From Streptomyces sp. DT2A-34 (GTDB lineage Bacteria; Actinomycetota; Actinomycetes; Streptomycetales; Streptomycetaceae): a stretch of DNA of 64,000 bases. The DNA lies in contig NZ_JASTWJ010000001.1 in the NCBI RefSeq assembly GCF_030499515.1, positions 2,356,001-2,420,000 of the forward strand, given 5' to 3'. Below are positions 18,811-26,838 of the stretch, in pieces; within the stretch, counting starts at the first letter, position 1; each line of letters starts with the position of its first letter. The notes beneath the pieces were generated by a model that saw only the letters and a list, made by a program, of their open reading frames with translations, did no database searches and had not been told where the DNA came from. Position numbers and translations under genes: made by a program.

Positions 18811-19864
18811 GAGGCGAAACGGCCTGGCGGTACGCGTCGCGATACCTGCGGAGCCGGGGGAGGCGTACTGCGGGTAGCCGGACCAGAGTGTCCTCGAAGG
18901 CGCGGTGGTGGGGGGTCAGCGGGCACCAGGGGCGCGGCGTCGGGGGGTAGTCGTCGCGCAGGACGCCCTCCGGGAGGACCCCGGTCGCGGGCATCGGCGA
19001 GGTCTCGCCCGGGTGGGCGAGGTACGCCCAGACCCCGCTGTCCAGCGGCACCACAGTCCCCTCATCGCCCGGCGGACGCCAGGGCGCCCCCGTGAGGGGG
19101 TGGCGGGGGACGAGAAGGACGTCGGGACGAGGTCGGGGCAGGTGGATCCCCGGGCCGGCTAGCCCCACGGACCGGGCCCCGGGCCCGGCGGGGAGATACC
19201 GGCCGACGGCGTGGCCGAGCAATTCGGCGACGGGACCGACGGGGAGGTTTACCGGGCCGTCCTCGGTGACCGCCACGAGATGGGCCAGTGCGACTCCGAC
19301 CGCCGCCTCCCAGCGACGGCTCCACGACCCGTCGGGTTCGACGGGTGGGACGCGATGCTCAGCGCGTTCCAGATCGTCCCAGTCGGGAGGCGGGCCGGCC
19401 GAGAGTCCCGAGGGGCGGCGTACGACCGCGTCGGGCTCAAGCCACACCGTCTGCCACATTCCGCAGTCGTCCATGCGGGTTGCCACGGCCCGCCCGCACC
19501 CCTCGCACGCCAGGTTGGGGCCGGCCCGGCCATCCACACCCTGGCAGTACCCTTCGCACTTGTCGGGGATCAGGATCATGGACCGGGAGTCGCCGGGGGC
19601 GATGACGATCCTGTTCCGTGCCCCGAAGGAGACGGAGTACACCGGCGCGAACACGCCCTGCCCAGCAGCCGCGTCCGCTCCGACCTCCTTCCACAGCCGC
19701 CAGGGCGGTCCGGTGGGCTGGGGGTCGACGGCGTACGTCGCGGGCTCCATCAGCGGAGGGTGGAGTTCCTCCCACCCCCCGTGGTGGGTGTGGACCGGGA
19801 GGGCGACCCGGAACACCGGCGCCGTCAGCTCCGTGCCGCACTCGGCACACGCGAACACGTCCAA
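18797..19864 (-). CDS. hypothetical zinc-finger-containing protein
   Basis: A soluble protein of about 355 aa. The start is probably TTG at 19864 with GGGGGAG 5 bases upstream, giving MDVFACAECGTELTAPVF. It has CxxC-type pairs at the N-terminus (CAEC), mid-protein (CEGYC, CEGCGR) and a proline-rich C-terminal half. I recognise the general type of streptomycete hypothetical protein but no function. Its 3' end overlaps the last bases of the IS remnant, so the natural C-terminus could have been altered by that insertion. Confidence 0.6.
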   Translation of the reverse strand: MDVFACAECGTELTAPVFRVALPVHTHHGGWEELHPPLMEPATYAVDPQPTGPPWRLWKEVGADAAAGQGVFAPVYSVSFGARNRIVIAPGDSRSMILIPDKCEGYCQGVDGRAGPNLACEGCGRAVATRMDDCGMWQTVWLEPDAVVRRPSGLSAGPPPDWDDLERAEHRVPPVEPDGSWSRRWEAAVGVALAHLVAVTEDGPVNLPVGPVAELLGHAVGRYLPAGPGARSVGLAGPGIHLPRPRPDVLLVPRHPLTGAPWRPPGDEGTVVPLDSGVWAYLAHPGETSPMPATGVLPEGVLRDDYPPTPRPWCPLTPHHRAFEDTLVRLPAVRLPRLRRYRDAYRQAVSPPSAG

Positions 19865-19952
19865 ACAAGCTCCCCCTCGCCCCGGTTCCCCGGGGATTGT
19901 GCCTCGCCCGCAGCGGAGAATCCACCGGGATCTGGAACGACTCGTAGGGTGC

Positions 19953-20009
19953 TTCTTTCGGATCACCGCGGCGCCATCGTCATCTGGCCAGCAAGGTGAT
20001 CCGAAAGAA
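19953..20009. repeat. MITE-like inverted repeat derived from IS ends
   Basis: Perfect 15-bp inverted arms TTCTTTCGGATCACC and GGTGATCCGAAAGAA, separated by 27 bases. On the right the sequence continues to AACGGCCTAGT, matching the inverse of the IS end at 18241. It therefore looks like two IS ends brought together, or a minimal non-autonomous element. Confidence 0.55.
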
Positions 20010-20117
20010 ACGGCCTAGTAGGGCAGTGGAAGTTCGCCGCGCACGGCATGGCCTCCTCCCCCTTCGGTAAGGTCGAGGAGCGACGGGCCACGGCGGCTCG
20101 CGACGGAGGTCTTGGGA

Positions 20118-20576
20118 GTGACCGTGAGCCGGTACGTACGAACAGGAGGCGCCCTCGGGCACCTGCTGATCGTCGTTGTGCTCGCGCTCGGCGTGTTCGT
20201 CATGCACACCGTCGGGCATCCCACTGACTCGCATGCCGCTGAGATGGGCCCGGCCTCCCACGTGTCGGCGTCGGCGGCCCATGCGGACTCCGCGACGCAG
20301 GGGCCTGCCGCTCCCGTGGCCTCGGCGGAATCGGAGCACGCGGCCGCCCCCGAGCACTCACCGTCCACCGACATGCCCGCCATGGCGATGGACATGCTCT
20401 CCCTCTGCGTGGCCGTCCTGCTCGCCGCATGGTTGCTCACCGCGCTCGTCCGTTCGGCGCTCGCCCGCCACCCCGACTGGCCGGCGAACCTCCGTGCCCA
20501 GGTCGCCGCCGTACGGCACCCCGACCCTCCGCCCCGCGGCCCCGATCTCACCCAGTTGTCGGTTCTTCGGCTGTAG
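20118..20576 (+). CDS. DUF6153-like small membrane protein
   Basis: A protein of about 152 aa with an N-terminal helix (LGHLLIVVVLALGVFVMHTVG), a His/Ala/Met-rich extracytoplasmic stretch, and a second helix (MLSLCVAVLLAAWLLTALV) before a Pro-rich tail. This matches streptomycete proteins I know as DUF6153, found beside DUF305 genes. GTG at 20118 has GGAGG 8 bases upstream. His and Met enrichment outside the membrane hints at copper contact, but that is inference. Confidence 0.65.
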   Translation: MTVSRYVRTGGALGHLLIVVVLALGVFVMHTVGHPTDSHAAEMGPASHVSASAAHADSATQGPAAPVASAESEHAAAPEHSPSTDMPAMAMDMLSLCVAVLLAAWLLTALVRSALARHPDWPANLRAQVAAVRHPDPPPRGPDLTQLSVLRL

Positions 20577-20673
20577 GCCGAGACACCCTCGCGGGCGCGC
20601 ACCACGCGCGATCCCGCTGTCTCGTACACCCACAAACAGCCAGAAGAACCAGACACTTGAGGTGAAATCGACC

Positions 20674-21339
20674 ATGACTGCCTTCACGCGTGCCCTGCGC
20701 CGCAAGTCCGCCCGCCGCATCGCGGCCGTCGGTGTCGTCGCGACGGGAGCCCTGCTGCTCTCTGCCTGCGGTGGCGACGGCATGAGCGGCATGGAGCACG
20801 GCAGTGACTCGTCGTCGGCGACAGCGACGGCGACGGCGACCGCCGAGGCCGGGGCCAAGGCCGGGGACTTCAACGACGCGGACGTCACGTTCGCGCAGAT
20901 GATGATCCCCCACCACGAGCAGGCCCTGGAGATGGCCAAGCTCGCCGACGGCCGCGCCTCCGACTCGGAGATCAAGGACCTCGCCGGGAAGATCGAGCAG
21001 GCCCAGGACCCGGAGATCAAGACGATGAAGGGCTGGCTGGAGTCCTGGAACAAGCCGACCGCCATGGAGTCCGTGCCCGGCATGGACCACGGAACGGGTC
21101 ACGGTGGCGACGGCATGATGTCCGACGCGGACATGGAAGAACTCAAGGCCATGAAGGGCACCGAGTTCGACAAGATGTTCGCGGAGATGATGATCGAGCA
21201 CCACAACGGCGCGATCACCATGGCCAAGGACGAGCAGAAGAACGGCAAGAACGCCGACGCCAAGAAGATGGCCGGCGACATCGTCAAGGGCCAGTCCGCC
21301 GAGGTCAAGCAGCTCCAGAGCATCCTCGACCGACTCTGA
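20674..21339 (+). CDS. DUF305 lipoprotein
   Basis: A 221-aa lipoprotein. Basic start, hydrophobic core and lipobox LLLSACGG give a lipidated cysteine near residue 31. Two copies of the DUF305 helix pair follow, with MMIPHHEQALEMAK and MMIEHHNGAITMAK, plus Met/His-rich segments MSGMEHGS and MDHGTGHGG. DUF305 is ferritin-like, and its paired His and Met residues suggest metal binding at the cell surface. It is located between the DUF6153-like gene and an F510_1955-type gene, a set often found in copper-responsive loci. Confidence 0.87.
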   Translation: MTAFTRALRRKSARRIAAVGVVATGALLLSACGGDGMSGMEHGSDSSSATATATATAEAGAKAGDFNDADVTFAQMMIPHHEQALEMAKLADGRASDSEIKDLAGKIEQAQDPEIKTMKGWLESWNKPTAMESVPGMDHGTGHGGDGMMSDADMEELKAMKGTEFDKMFAEMMIEHHNGAITMAKDEQKNGKNADAKKMAGDIVKGQSAEVKQLQSILDRL

Positions 21340-21355
21340 GCCAGGTCACTCACCG

Positions 21356-21403
21356 GGCCGCCCCGGGCTCCGCGGCACGCTCGCCGCGGAGCCCGGGGCG
21401 GCC
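21356..21403 (+). terminator. terminator after the DUF305 gene
   Basis: Perfect 20-bp G/C stem (21356-21375 with 21384-21403) and the 8-base loop CACGCTCG, beginning 17 bases after the stop codon. Confidence 0.75.
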
Positions 21404-21478
21404 GGCCCGCTGCCCATCCCCTCGACCGCACCCGCACGGCCTCCCGCGCCGACGCGCGCCCGATGACTCCGAGGAACC

Positions 21479-22336
21479 ATGCACAAGCGCCATGGCGCCG
21501 CGACCGCCGCTGCCCTGACTCTCGCCCTGCCCCTGGCCGCCTGCTCCGATGACACAGCCGGCGCGAACCCATCCACCTCCTCCGCAACAACGGTGAGCCA
21601 TATCCACGGCCTCGGCCTGGACCCCTCCGACCAGCGCCTGTACGTCGCCACCCACGAGGGCCTCTACACCCCCGACGCCAAAGGAGAGCCCCAACTCGTC
21701 GGCGACAACAAGGACGACTTCATGGGCTTCACCGTGGCCGAGGACAAGACCTTCTACGCCAGCGGCCACCCCACCTCCGGCGGCAACAAAGGGCTGATCA
21801 GGAGCACCGACGCCGGCCAGACCTGGACGTCGCTGTCCCTGTCCGGCGAATCCGACTTCCACGCGCTGGACTACGCGCACGGCACGGTCTACGGGTACGA
21901 CGCCACCAACGCCCTGATGCGCACCACCAAGAACGGCACCGCCTGGAAGAACGGGGCGACCCTCGAGGCACTCGACATCGCCGTCAGCCCGAACGACCCC
22001 GGCCTTCTCCTCGCCACCACCACCGAGGGCGTCGCCCGCAGCACCGACGGCGGCAGGACGTTCGCCGACGGCAAGGAGCCGGTGCTGGCGTTCCTCTCCT
22101 GGAAGGTTGAGGACGCCCTCTACGGCATCGACCCCGCCGGCGGCCTCAACCGCAGCAGCGACAGCGGCGCCACCTGGAAGAAGGTCTCCAGCGTGCCGGG
22201 CGGCCGGCCCCAGGCGCTCACCGCGGTCGGCGCCGGGCACATCCTGGCCGCCACCCAGAGCGGCGTGTATGAGTCGAAGGACGGCGGCAAGACCTTTCGC
22301 AAGCGTCTCGCCGTCGAATCGAGTGGCGGACACTGA
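21479..22336 (+). CDS. F510_1955-family glycosylhydrolase-like lipoprotein (BNR repeats)
   Basis: A 285-aa lipoprotein (lipobox LPLAACSD) forming a beta-propeller. SHIHGLGLDPSDQRLYVATH is the family entry motif, and sialidase-type Asp boxes recur as STDAGQTWTS, STDGGRTFAD, SSDSGATWKK and SKDGGKTFRK. The family is annotated glycosylhydrolase by fold only; catalytic sialidase residues are not evident. A surface binding or scaffold role is equally possible. It follows the DUF305 gene in the same direction, after a terminator. Confidence 0.83.
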   Translation: MHKRHGAATAAALTLALPLAACSDDTAGANPSTSSATTVSHIHGLGLDPSDQRLYVATHEGLYTPDAKGEPQLVGDNKDDFMGFTVAEDKTFYASGHPTSGGNKGLIRSTDAGQTWTSLSLSGESDFHALDYAHGTVYGYDATNALMRTTKNGTAWKNGATLEALDIAVSPNDPGLLLATTTEGVARSTDGGRTFADGKEPVLAFLSWKVEDALYGIDPAGGLNRSSDSGATWKKVSSVPGGRPQALTAVGAGHILAATQSGVYESKDGGKTFRKRLAVESSGGH

Positions 22337-22589
22337 CGGGCGCACGGATGCAGTCCCCCTGCGGTCGCCCACGTCAATCCAACATGTCACGGAACCGTCG
22401 GTGCGTAGGCGAAAGGTGAGAGACGAATCCGCGGAAGCCGACCGATCGGCGTGGACGGAACCGAGACGCGACGCCCCACCGCTGCTGTCCGGACATGGAA
22501 CCGACCTGCTTGAGGGCGCATCACACTGATCCGCCTTCCTGGGCCGCGCGCCGCTCCGCGAAGGTGGCCAGCTGTCAGTGGCCGTGAGA

Positions 22590-22735
22590 CCACCGCTCCG
22601 ATGACCGCGATGACGGTGTGACGGGCGGGGTCCAGCGGGTGGTGCACGCCGGCGCCGCTGATCAAGCCGGCGCCGACGAACGTTGCGGCGTAGCCGAGGT
22701 GGTTGCCGAGCAGGGGTGCCCGCTTCGGCGCCCTG
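22590..22735 (-). pseudogene. fragment of a small membrane protein
   Basis: A minus-strand stretch reads LGYAATFVGAGLISGAGVHHPLDP, which looks like a pair of membrane helices from a larger protein, but it has no start and runs into low-complexity sequence on both sides. It adds to the debris around 22.5-23.0 kb. Family not identified. Confidence 0.35.
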
Positions 22736-22848
22736 CGGCGACCGCCACGCCGCCCCCGGGGCCCGGGGGACGGCTCGCGCCCCCGCTCGCGCTGGACATA
22801 CGCCTGGAGCCCGATGCCGGGACCGGGCACAGCGCATCGGACGAGACG

Positions 22849-23025
22849 TCAGCCCTGCGGACGCAACCCGGCCAGGGTCACCGTGACGAGCCGCCGCACC
22901 GCGGCCTTGGACGCCAGCGCTCCGGCTCCGGCGAGGGCGTGCAGGCAATAGCGCGCCAGCTCGTCCGGCGAGACGTCGTCCCGCACCTCGCGCGCCTGCG
23001 CCCCCTCGGCCAGCAGCCCTCGGAT
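22849..23025 (-). pseudogene. C-terminal fragment of a TetR regulator
   Basis: The last 58 or so residues of a TetR-type protein (IRGLLAEGAQAREVRDD, LARYCLHALAGAGALASKAA, VRRLVTVTLAGLRPQG) end at the TGA at 22849. The DNA-binding half is gone: at about 23025 the sequence changes abruptly to a plus-strand membrane gene. See findings for the double truncation. Confidence 0.6.
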
Positions 23026-23029
23026 GTCA

Positions 23030-23430
23030 GGGGCTGGTACGTGATCGTCCCGCTGGCGTTCGCCTCGCTGCTGACCGGCCTCGTCCAGTCCCTCGGCACC
23101 ACCTGGGGGTTGTCCCGCCATTACTGGGTGCTGGCGAAACTCGCGCTGACCGTCGTGGCCACCCTCCTCCTCCTGCTGCACATGCAGGTGGTCGACCACG
23201 TGGCGGACACGGCCGCGCGGACGAGCCTGTCCGGCGGCGACCTCGGCGGGATGAGGGACCAGCTCGTGTTCGACGCCGCTGCCGCCGTCGTCGTCCTGCT
23301 CACGAACACGGCCCTGTCGATCTACAAGCCGCGCGGCCTCACCCGGTACGGATGGCGGATGCAGCAGGCACAGCGAGCCAACCGGGCCGACGGCGTAGCC
23401 GTGGACACGGCGGCCGCGGCCCAGGCTTGA
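23030..23430 (+). pseudogene. C-terminal part of an integral membrane protein
   Basis: About 133 residues with three or four hydrophobic helices: WYVIVPLAFASLLTGLVQSL, YWVLAKLALTVVATLLLLLH and FDAAAAVVVLLTNTALSIY. The N-terminal helix or helices and any start codon are missing, because the frame upstream runs antisense through the TetR fragment. It resembles the C-terminal half of a DUF2269-type protein; that name is a guess. Confidence 0.6.
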
Positions 23431-23481
23431 TCAGTCCGCGGTTCCGGCTCTCGGCAGGACGGACAGGTCGGCGGGAGAGGG

Positions 23482-23958
23482 CTATCGCGCGGGGCCGGCT
23501 TCGCTGTTCTGTATGCGGTGAGTCACCTCGGTCAGGCCGTCGGCGATGGTCGCGAGCTGCTGTGGCGTCAGGACGTCGATGAGTAGCCTGCGCACCTGTG
23601 CGACATGGCCCGGGGCCGCCCGCTCCAGCATGCGCGTGCCCGCGTCGGTGAGGACGGCGTAGACCGCGCGCGGGTCGCTGGGGCAGGAGCGTCGGATCAC
23701 CAGCCCGGCCTTTTCCAGCTGGGTGATCTGGTACGTCAGACCACTCTTGGTGTTGAGGAGCGCATCGGCGAGCGCGCTCATGCGCATCTCCCGGTCCGGG
23801 GCCGCGTTGAGGCGCACCAGGATCTCGTACTGAAGGTGCGTGATCCCCACGTCGTCCTTGAGCTGTTGATCCAGACGGCGATTGATGAGCGCACCGGCGG
23901 CCACGAAGGCGTACCAGGCGCGCAGCTCTTCCTCGTTCAACCACTGCGGTGCGGCCAT
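23482..23958 (-). CDS. MarR-family transcriptional regulator
   Basis: A 158-aa winged-helix repressor. The core MSALADALLNTKSGLTYQITQLEKAGLVIRR is the MarR recognition region, followed by the DPRAVYAVLTDAG wing. It is divergent from the GTP cyclohydrolase II-like gene. The gap contains a perfect 16-bp palindrome and an imperfect one, the expected operators for autoregulation and for control of the neighbouring three-gene run. The ligand is unknown; redox-active aromatics would fit an oxidoreductase neighbour. Confidence 0.88.
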   Translation of the reverse strand: MAAPQWLNEEELRAWYAFVAAGALINRRLDQQLKDDVGITHLQYEILVRLNAAPDREMRMSALADALLNTKSGLTYQITQLEKAGLVIRRSCPSDPRAVYAVLTDAGTRMLERAAPGHVAQVRRLLIDVLTPQQLATIADGLTEVTHRIQNSEAGPAR

Positions 23959-23977
23959 GTGTCCAGGTTATCGCGGT

Positions 23978-23992
23978 GGTTCAAATTCGAAC
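23978..23992. promoter_or_regulatory. imperfect MarR operator near the marR start
   Basis: GGTTCAAATTCGAAC is a variant of the perfect palindrome at 24105 and lies 20 bases upstream of the MarR start codon, suited to autorepression. Confidence 0.55.
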
Positions 23993-24104
23993 ATGTGCTG
24001 CTCGCGGAGGCGGGCGGCGCGGCCCCCGTCGGTGCGATGTGACTGGCGCAACACAGGCGGCGTTGTTAAAAATTTGAAACTTCACGCTATCGTCGAGGCA
24101 TCGC

Positions 24105-24120
24105 GGTTCAAATTTGAACC
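24105..24120. promoter_or_regulatory. perfect MarR operator palindrome
   Basis: GGTTCAAATTTGAACC, a perfect 16-bp inverted repeat in an otherwise GC-rich gap, 33 bases ahead of the GTP cyclohydrolase II-like start. A half-related AAAATTTGAAAC lies at 24069-24080. Spacing and AT-rich centre fit a MarR dimer site over the promoter. Confidence 0.68.
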
Positions 24121-24152
24121 TTCCGGTCCGTCCAGCCGTCGAAGGAGTACTC

Positions 24153-24896
24153 GTGGACGTCGCCACTTCCGCAGGCCACACAGGTCACGCCGGTCCCGCA
24201 GGTCATGCGGGCCCCGTGGGTCATGCAGGTCCCGCGAGCCACACAGGTCGCACCCGCCTCGCCGCCGCTTCGGTACGCACCCGCGTCACCATCCCGCTGC
24301 GCTTCGCCGACGGTTACGAGGTCACCGCCGAGGCAGTCACGTTCCACGGCCTGGCCGACGGCAAGGAGCACGTGGCACTCACCCTCGGCGATCCCACGGC
24401 GGCGCCCGCACCGCTGGTGCGGCTGCACTCCGAGTGCCTGACCGGGGACGTGTTCGGCTCGGCCCGCTGCGACTGCGGTCCGCAGCTGCGCGAGGCCGTG
24501 GAGCGCATCGCCACCACCGGCGGCGTCCTGCTCTACCTCCGCCAGGAGGGCCGCGGCATCGGCCTCTACAACAAGCTGGACGCCTACGCCCTGCAAGAGG
24601 CGGGCCTGGACACCTACGAGGCCAACACCGCGCTCGGCCTGCCCGAGGACGGCCGCGACTACACCGCCGCCGCCCAGATGCTGACCGCCCTCGGCATCGA
24701 CGAGCTGGACCTGCTCACCAACAACCCCGACAAGGCCGGGCAGTTGCGCGACCTGGGCATCCCCGTGCGCTTCGTCCGGCCCACCGGCGTCTTCGCCACC
24801 GACAGCAACGTCCGCTACCTGCACGCCAAGGCCCAGCACACCCACCACACCATCGCCCTGCCCGAACCGGTGGGCCTGGCCGCGCCGGCCGGCTGA
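24153..24896 (+). CDS. ribA: GTP cyclohydrolase II (stand-alone RibA paralogue)
   Basis: Opens the imidazole ring of GTP, the first step to riboflavin and deazaflavin. The 247-aa protein has only the GCH II domain: zinc site in CLTGDVFGSARCDCGPQL, then RQEGRGIGLYNKLDAYALQE and NNPDKAGQLRDLGI. No DHBP synthase domain is fused. The GTG at 24153 has GAAGGAG upstream. Residues 6-27 are an unusual His/Gly/Ala repeat (GHAGPAGHAGPVGHAG). Transcription is probably under the divergent MarR. It is outside any riboflavin operon, so a specialised flavin supply for the adjacent oxidoreductase is possible. Confidence 0.85.
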   Translation: MDVATSAGHTGHAGPAGHAGPVGHAGPASHTGRTRLAAASVRTRVTIPLRFADGYEVTAEAVTFHGLADGKEHVALTLGDPTAAPAPLVRLHSECLTGDVFGSARCDCGPQLREAVERIATTGGVLLYLRQEGRGIGLYNKLDAYALQEAGLDTYEANTALGLPEDGRDYTAAAQMLTALGIDELDLLTNNPDKAGQLRDLGIPVRFVRPTGVFATDSNVRYLHAKAQHTHHTIALPEPVGLAAPAG

Positions 24897-24950
24897 CCGG
24901 CCCGTCGGCACCCCCTCGGCACCCATCCCCTGGAGTTCTGGAGTTCTCCC

Positions 24951-25247
24951 GTGCCTTCTTCCCTCGCCCACGTCACCACCGACGCCGCCCCGCGCTACGC
25001 CAAGCAGCTCGCCTCGCACTTCGGCCGGAAGATCCCGGTCGAGGAGACACCCGACGGCGGGCACCGCCTCACTTTCGAGCACACCGACGTCGTACTCGAA
25101 GCCCTGGACGACCACCTGCTGATTCGGGTCACCGCACCCGACACGACCGCGCTCGCCGCCATCCAGCACGTCGTGGGCAGCCACCTCGAACGCTTCGGCC
25201 ACCGCAACGAACTGACCGTCATGTGGGACGAGCCCGCTCAGGACTGA
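24951..25247 (+). CDS. DUF2218 protein
   Basis: A 98-aa protein with the family pattern VTTDAAPRYAKQLASHFGRK and the C-terminal VVGSHLERFGHRNELTVMW. DUF2218 proteins are small, cytosolic and often encoded beside siderophore- or redox-related genes; the biochemical role is unknown. GTG start at 24951. Second gene in the MarR-controlled run, 54 bases after the GTP cyclohydrolase II-like gene. Confidence 0.82.
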   Translation: MPSSLAHVTTDAAPRYAKQLASHFGRKIPVEETPDGGHRLTFEHTDVVLEALDDHLLIRVTAPDTTALAAIQHVVGSHLERFGHRNELTVMWDEPAQD

Positions 25248-25281
25248 CGACACACCCGGGAGACAGGAGAAAGGCACCGCG

Positions 25282-26229
25282 ATGAAGGCCGTCGTCATCA
25301 CCGACTTCGGGGCCGAGCCACTCGTCACCGACCTGCCCGTACCGGAACCGGGCCCGGGTGAGCTGCTGGTCCGCCTGCACGCCGCCTCGCTCAACCCGTT
25401 CGACTGGAAGGTCGCCGCCGGAGCCCTCAAGGGCGTGGTCGAACACGACTTTCCCCTCGTCATGGGCTCGGACGGCGCCGGCGTGGTCGAACGCATCGGC
25501 CCCGGAGTGAACCGCTTCCGGCCCGGCGACACCGTCTACGGCCAGTTCATGAACCTCCCGTACGGTCGGGGCTCCTACGCCGAGTACGTCCTGGCCTACG
25601 AGGACGGCACGATCGCCCGCATGCCCGACGACCTGCCGTTCGCCGTCGCGGCCGCGCTGCCCACGGCCGGTGTCACCGCCTACCAGGCCATCGAGGCCGC
25701 CCGCCTCGACACCGGCCACGTGATCCTCGTCAACGGGGCATCCGGTGGCGTGGGCCAGTCCGCGATCCAGTTCGCCGCCCTCCAGGGGGCCCACGTACTG
25801 GCCACCGGCACCGGCGACATAGCGGGCCACCTCCGCGAACTCGGCGCCGACCGGGTCATCGACTTCGCCGCCGCACCCACGGCCGAGCAGGTCCTCGCCG
25901 CCCACCCCGACGGCATCGACGCCGTCCTCGACCTGGTCACCCAGCCCGGCGGCGACATCGACGCCCTGGCCGGCCTGCTCAAGCCCGGCGGCAGGCTCAT
26001 CAGCACCAACCGGGCCGCCGACCCGGACGCGCTGGCCGCCCGCGAGATCCACGGCATCAACCTCGTCAACGACCCCAGCCGGGCAGAGCTGGAGTCACTC
26101 GCCGCCCTTGCCGACGCCGGGAAGCTCCGGATCACGATCGACGCCGAGGTCCCCCTGGCCGACGCCCCCACCGCCGTGGCCCGCGCCCGCGCCGGCGGCT
26201 CCCGCGGCAAGACGGTCATCCTGCCCTGA
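25282..26229 (+). CDS. NADP-dependent oxidoreductase (zinc-free MDR/quinone reductase type)
   Basis: A 315-aa medium-chain reductase. GroES-like N-terminal domain (VVITDFGAEPLVTDLPVPEP, LNPFDWKVAAGAL), then the Rossmann motif LVNGASGGVGQSAIQFA. No structural or catalytic zinc cysteines, so it belongs to the quinone-oxidoreductase branch. AGGAG precedes the ATG. Third gene of the MarR-flanked run and the only one with an obvious redox reaction; it could detoxify the regulator's ligand. Confidence 0.9.
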   Translation: MKAVVITDFGAEPLVTDLPVPEPGPGELLVRLHAASLNPFDWKVAAGALKGVVEHDFPLVMGSDGAGVVERIGPGVNRFRPGDTVYGQFMNLPYGRGSYAEYVLAYEDGTIARMPDDLPFAVAAALPTAGVTAYQAIEAARLDTGHVILVNGASGGVGQSAIQFAALQGAHVLATGTGDIAGHLRELGADRVIDFAAAPTAEQVLAAHPDGIDAVLDLVTQPGGDIDALAGLLKPGGRLISTNRAADPDALAAREIHGINLVNDPSRAELESLAALADAGKLRITIDAEVPLADAPTAVARARAGGSRGKTVILP

Positions 26230-26290
26230 ACCACACCGGCGAGGAGACCGGCTCGTCGGCGAGCCCCCGCTACCCCTCACCCCCGGGCGG

Positions 26291-26695
26291 TCACGCCCCG
26301 TCGACCACCCACCCCTGGCGGCGCAGCACACCCGACACATCCGGCGCCTCGTAGTGCTCACCCTTGAGCACCTTGCCGTCGGCCCGTCGGGCGACCTGGC
26401 CGTCGGGGCCCAGCTTGGTCATGTTGGAGCGGTGGATCTCGTCCAGTACGGCGTCGAGGTCGATGCCGTGCACCAGGGCCGTGCCGTACGCGACATAGAC
26501 GACGTCCGCCAGCTCGTGCGCGAGTCTGTCGAGCGGTCCGGTGACGGAGACCTCGGCGACCTCCGCGGCCTCCTCGGCGAGCAGCTCGCCACGGTGTGCG
26601 GCGAGTTCCGGGGAGACCTCGGTCGGTGTACTGCGGGCGTCGAGCCCGAAGGCGAGGTGAAAGGCACGGACCAGGTCAGCGGGCGACGAACTCAT
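26291..26695 (-). CDS. MazG-like nucleotide pyrophosphohydrolase
   Basis: A 134-aa protein with the all-alpha NTP-PPase signature: EEAAEVAEVS (ExxxE) followed by HELADVVYVAYGTALVHGIDLDAV (ExxD), the magnesium ligands. It would hydrolyse a nucleoside triphosphate to the monophosphate. ATG at 26695 is the only start that begins at the conserved region. Monocistronic between convergent and divergent neighbours. Confidence 0.75.
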   Translation of the reverse strand: MSSSPADLVRAFHLAFGLDARSTPTEVSPELAAHRGELLAEEAAEVAEVSVTGPLDRLAHELADVVYVAYGTALVHGIDLDAVLDEIHRSNMTKLGPDGQVARRADGKVLKGEHYEAPDVSGVLRRQGWVVDGA

Positions 26696-26838
26696 ACCGC
26701 GACTGTAGCGACCGGGTCCGACAGTCCTCCTCGCGGATGCGCCCGGCTCCGGCAGCCGCCGCCCCCTCCCCCTCTCCCCCACTCCCCTGTGACCCCTGCC
26801 CTGGTCAGGACCACATGTAGGCTGGCAGGATCGCGGCC

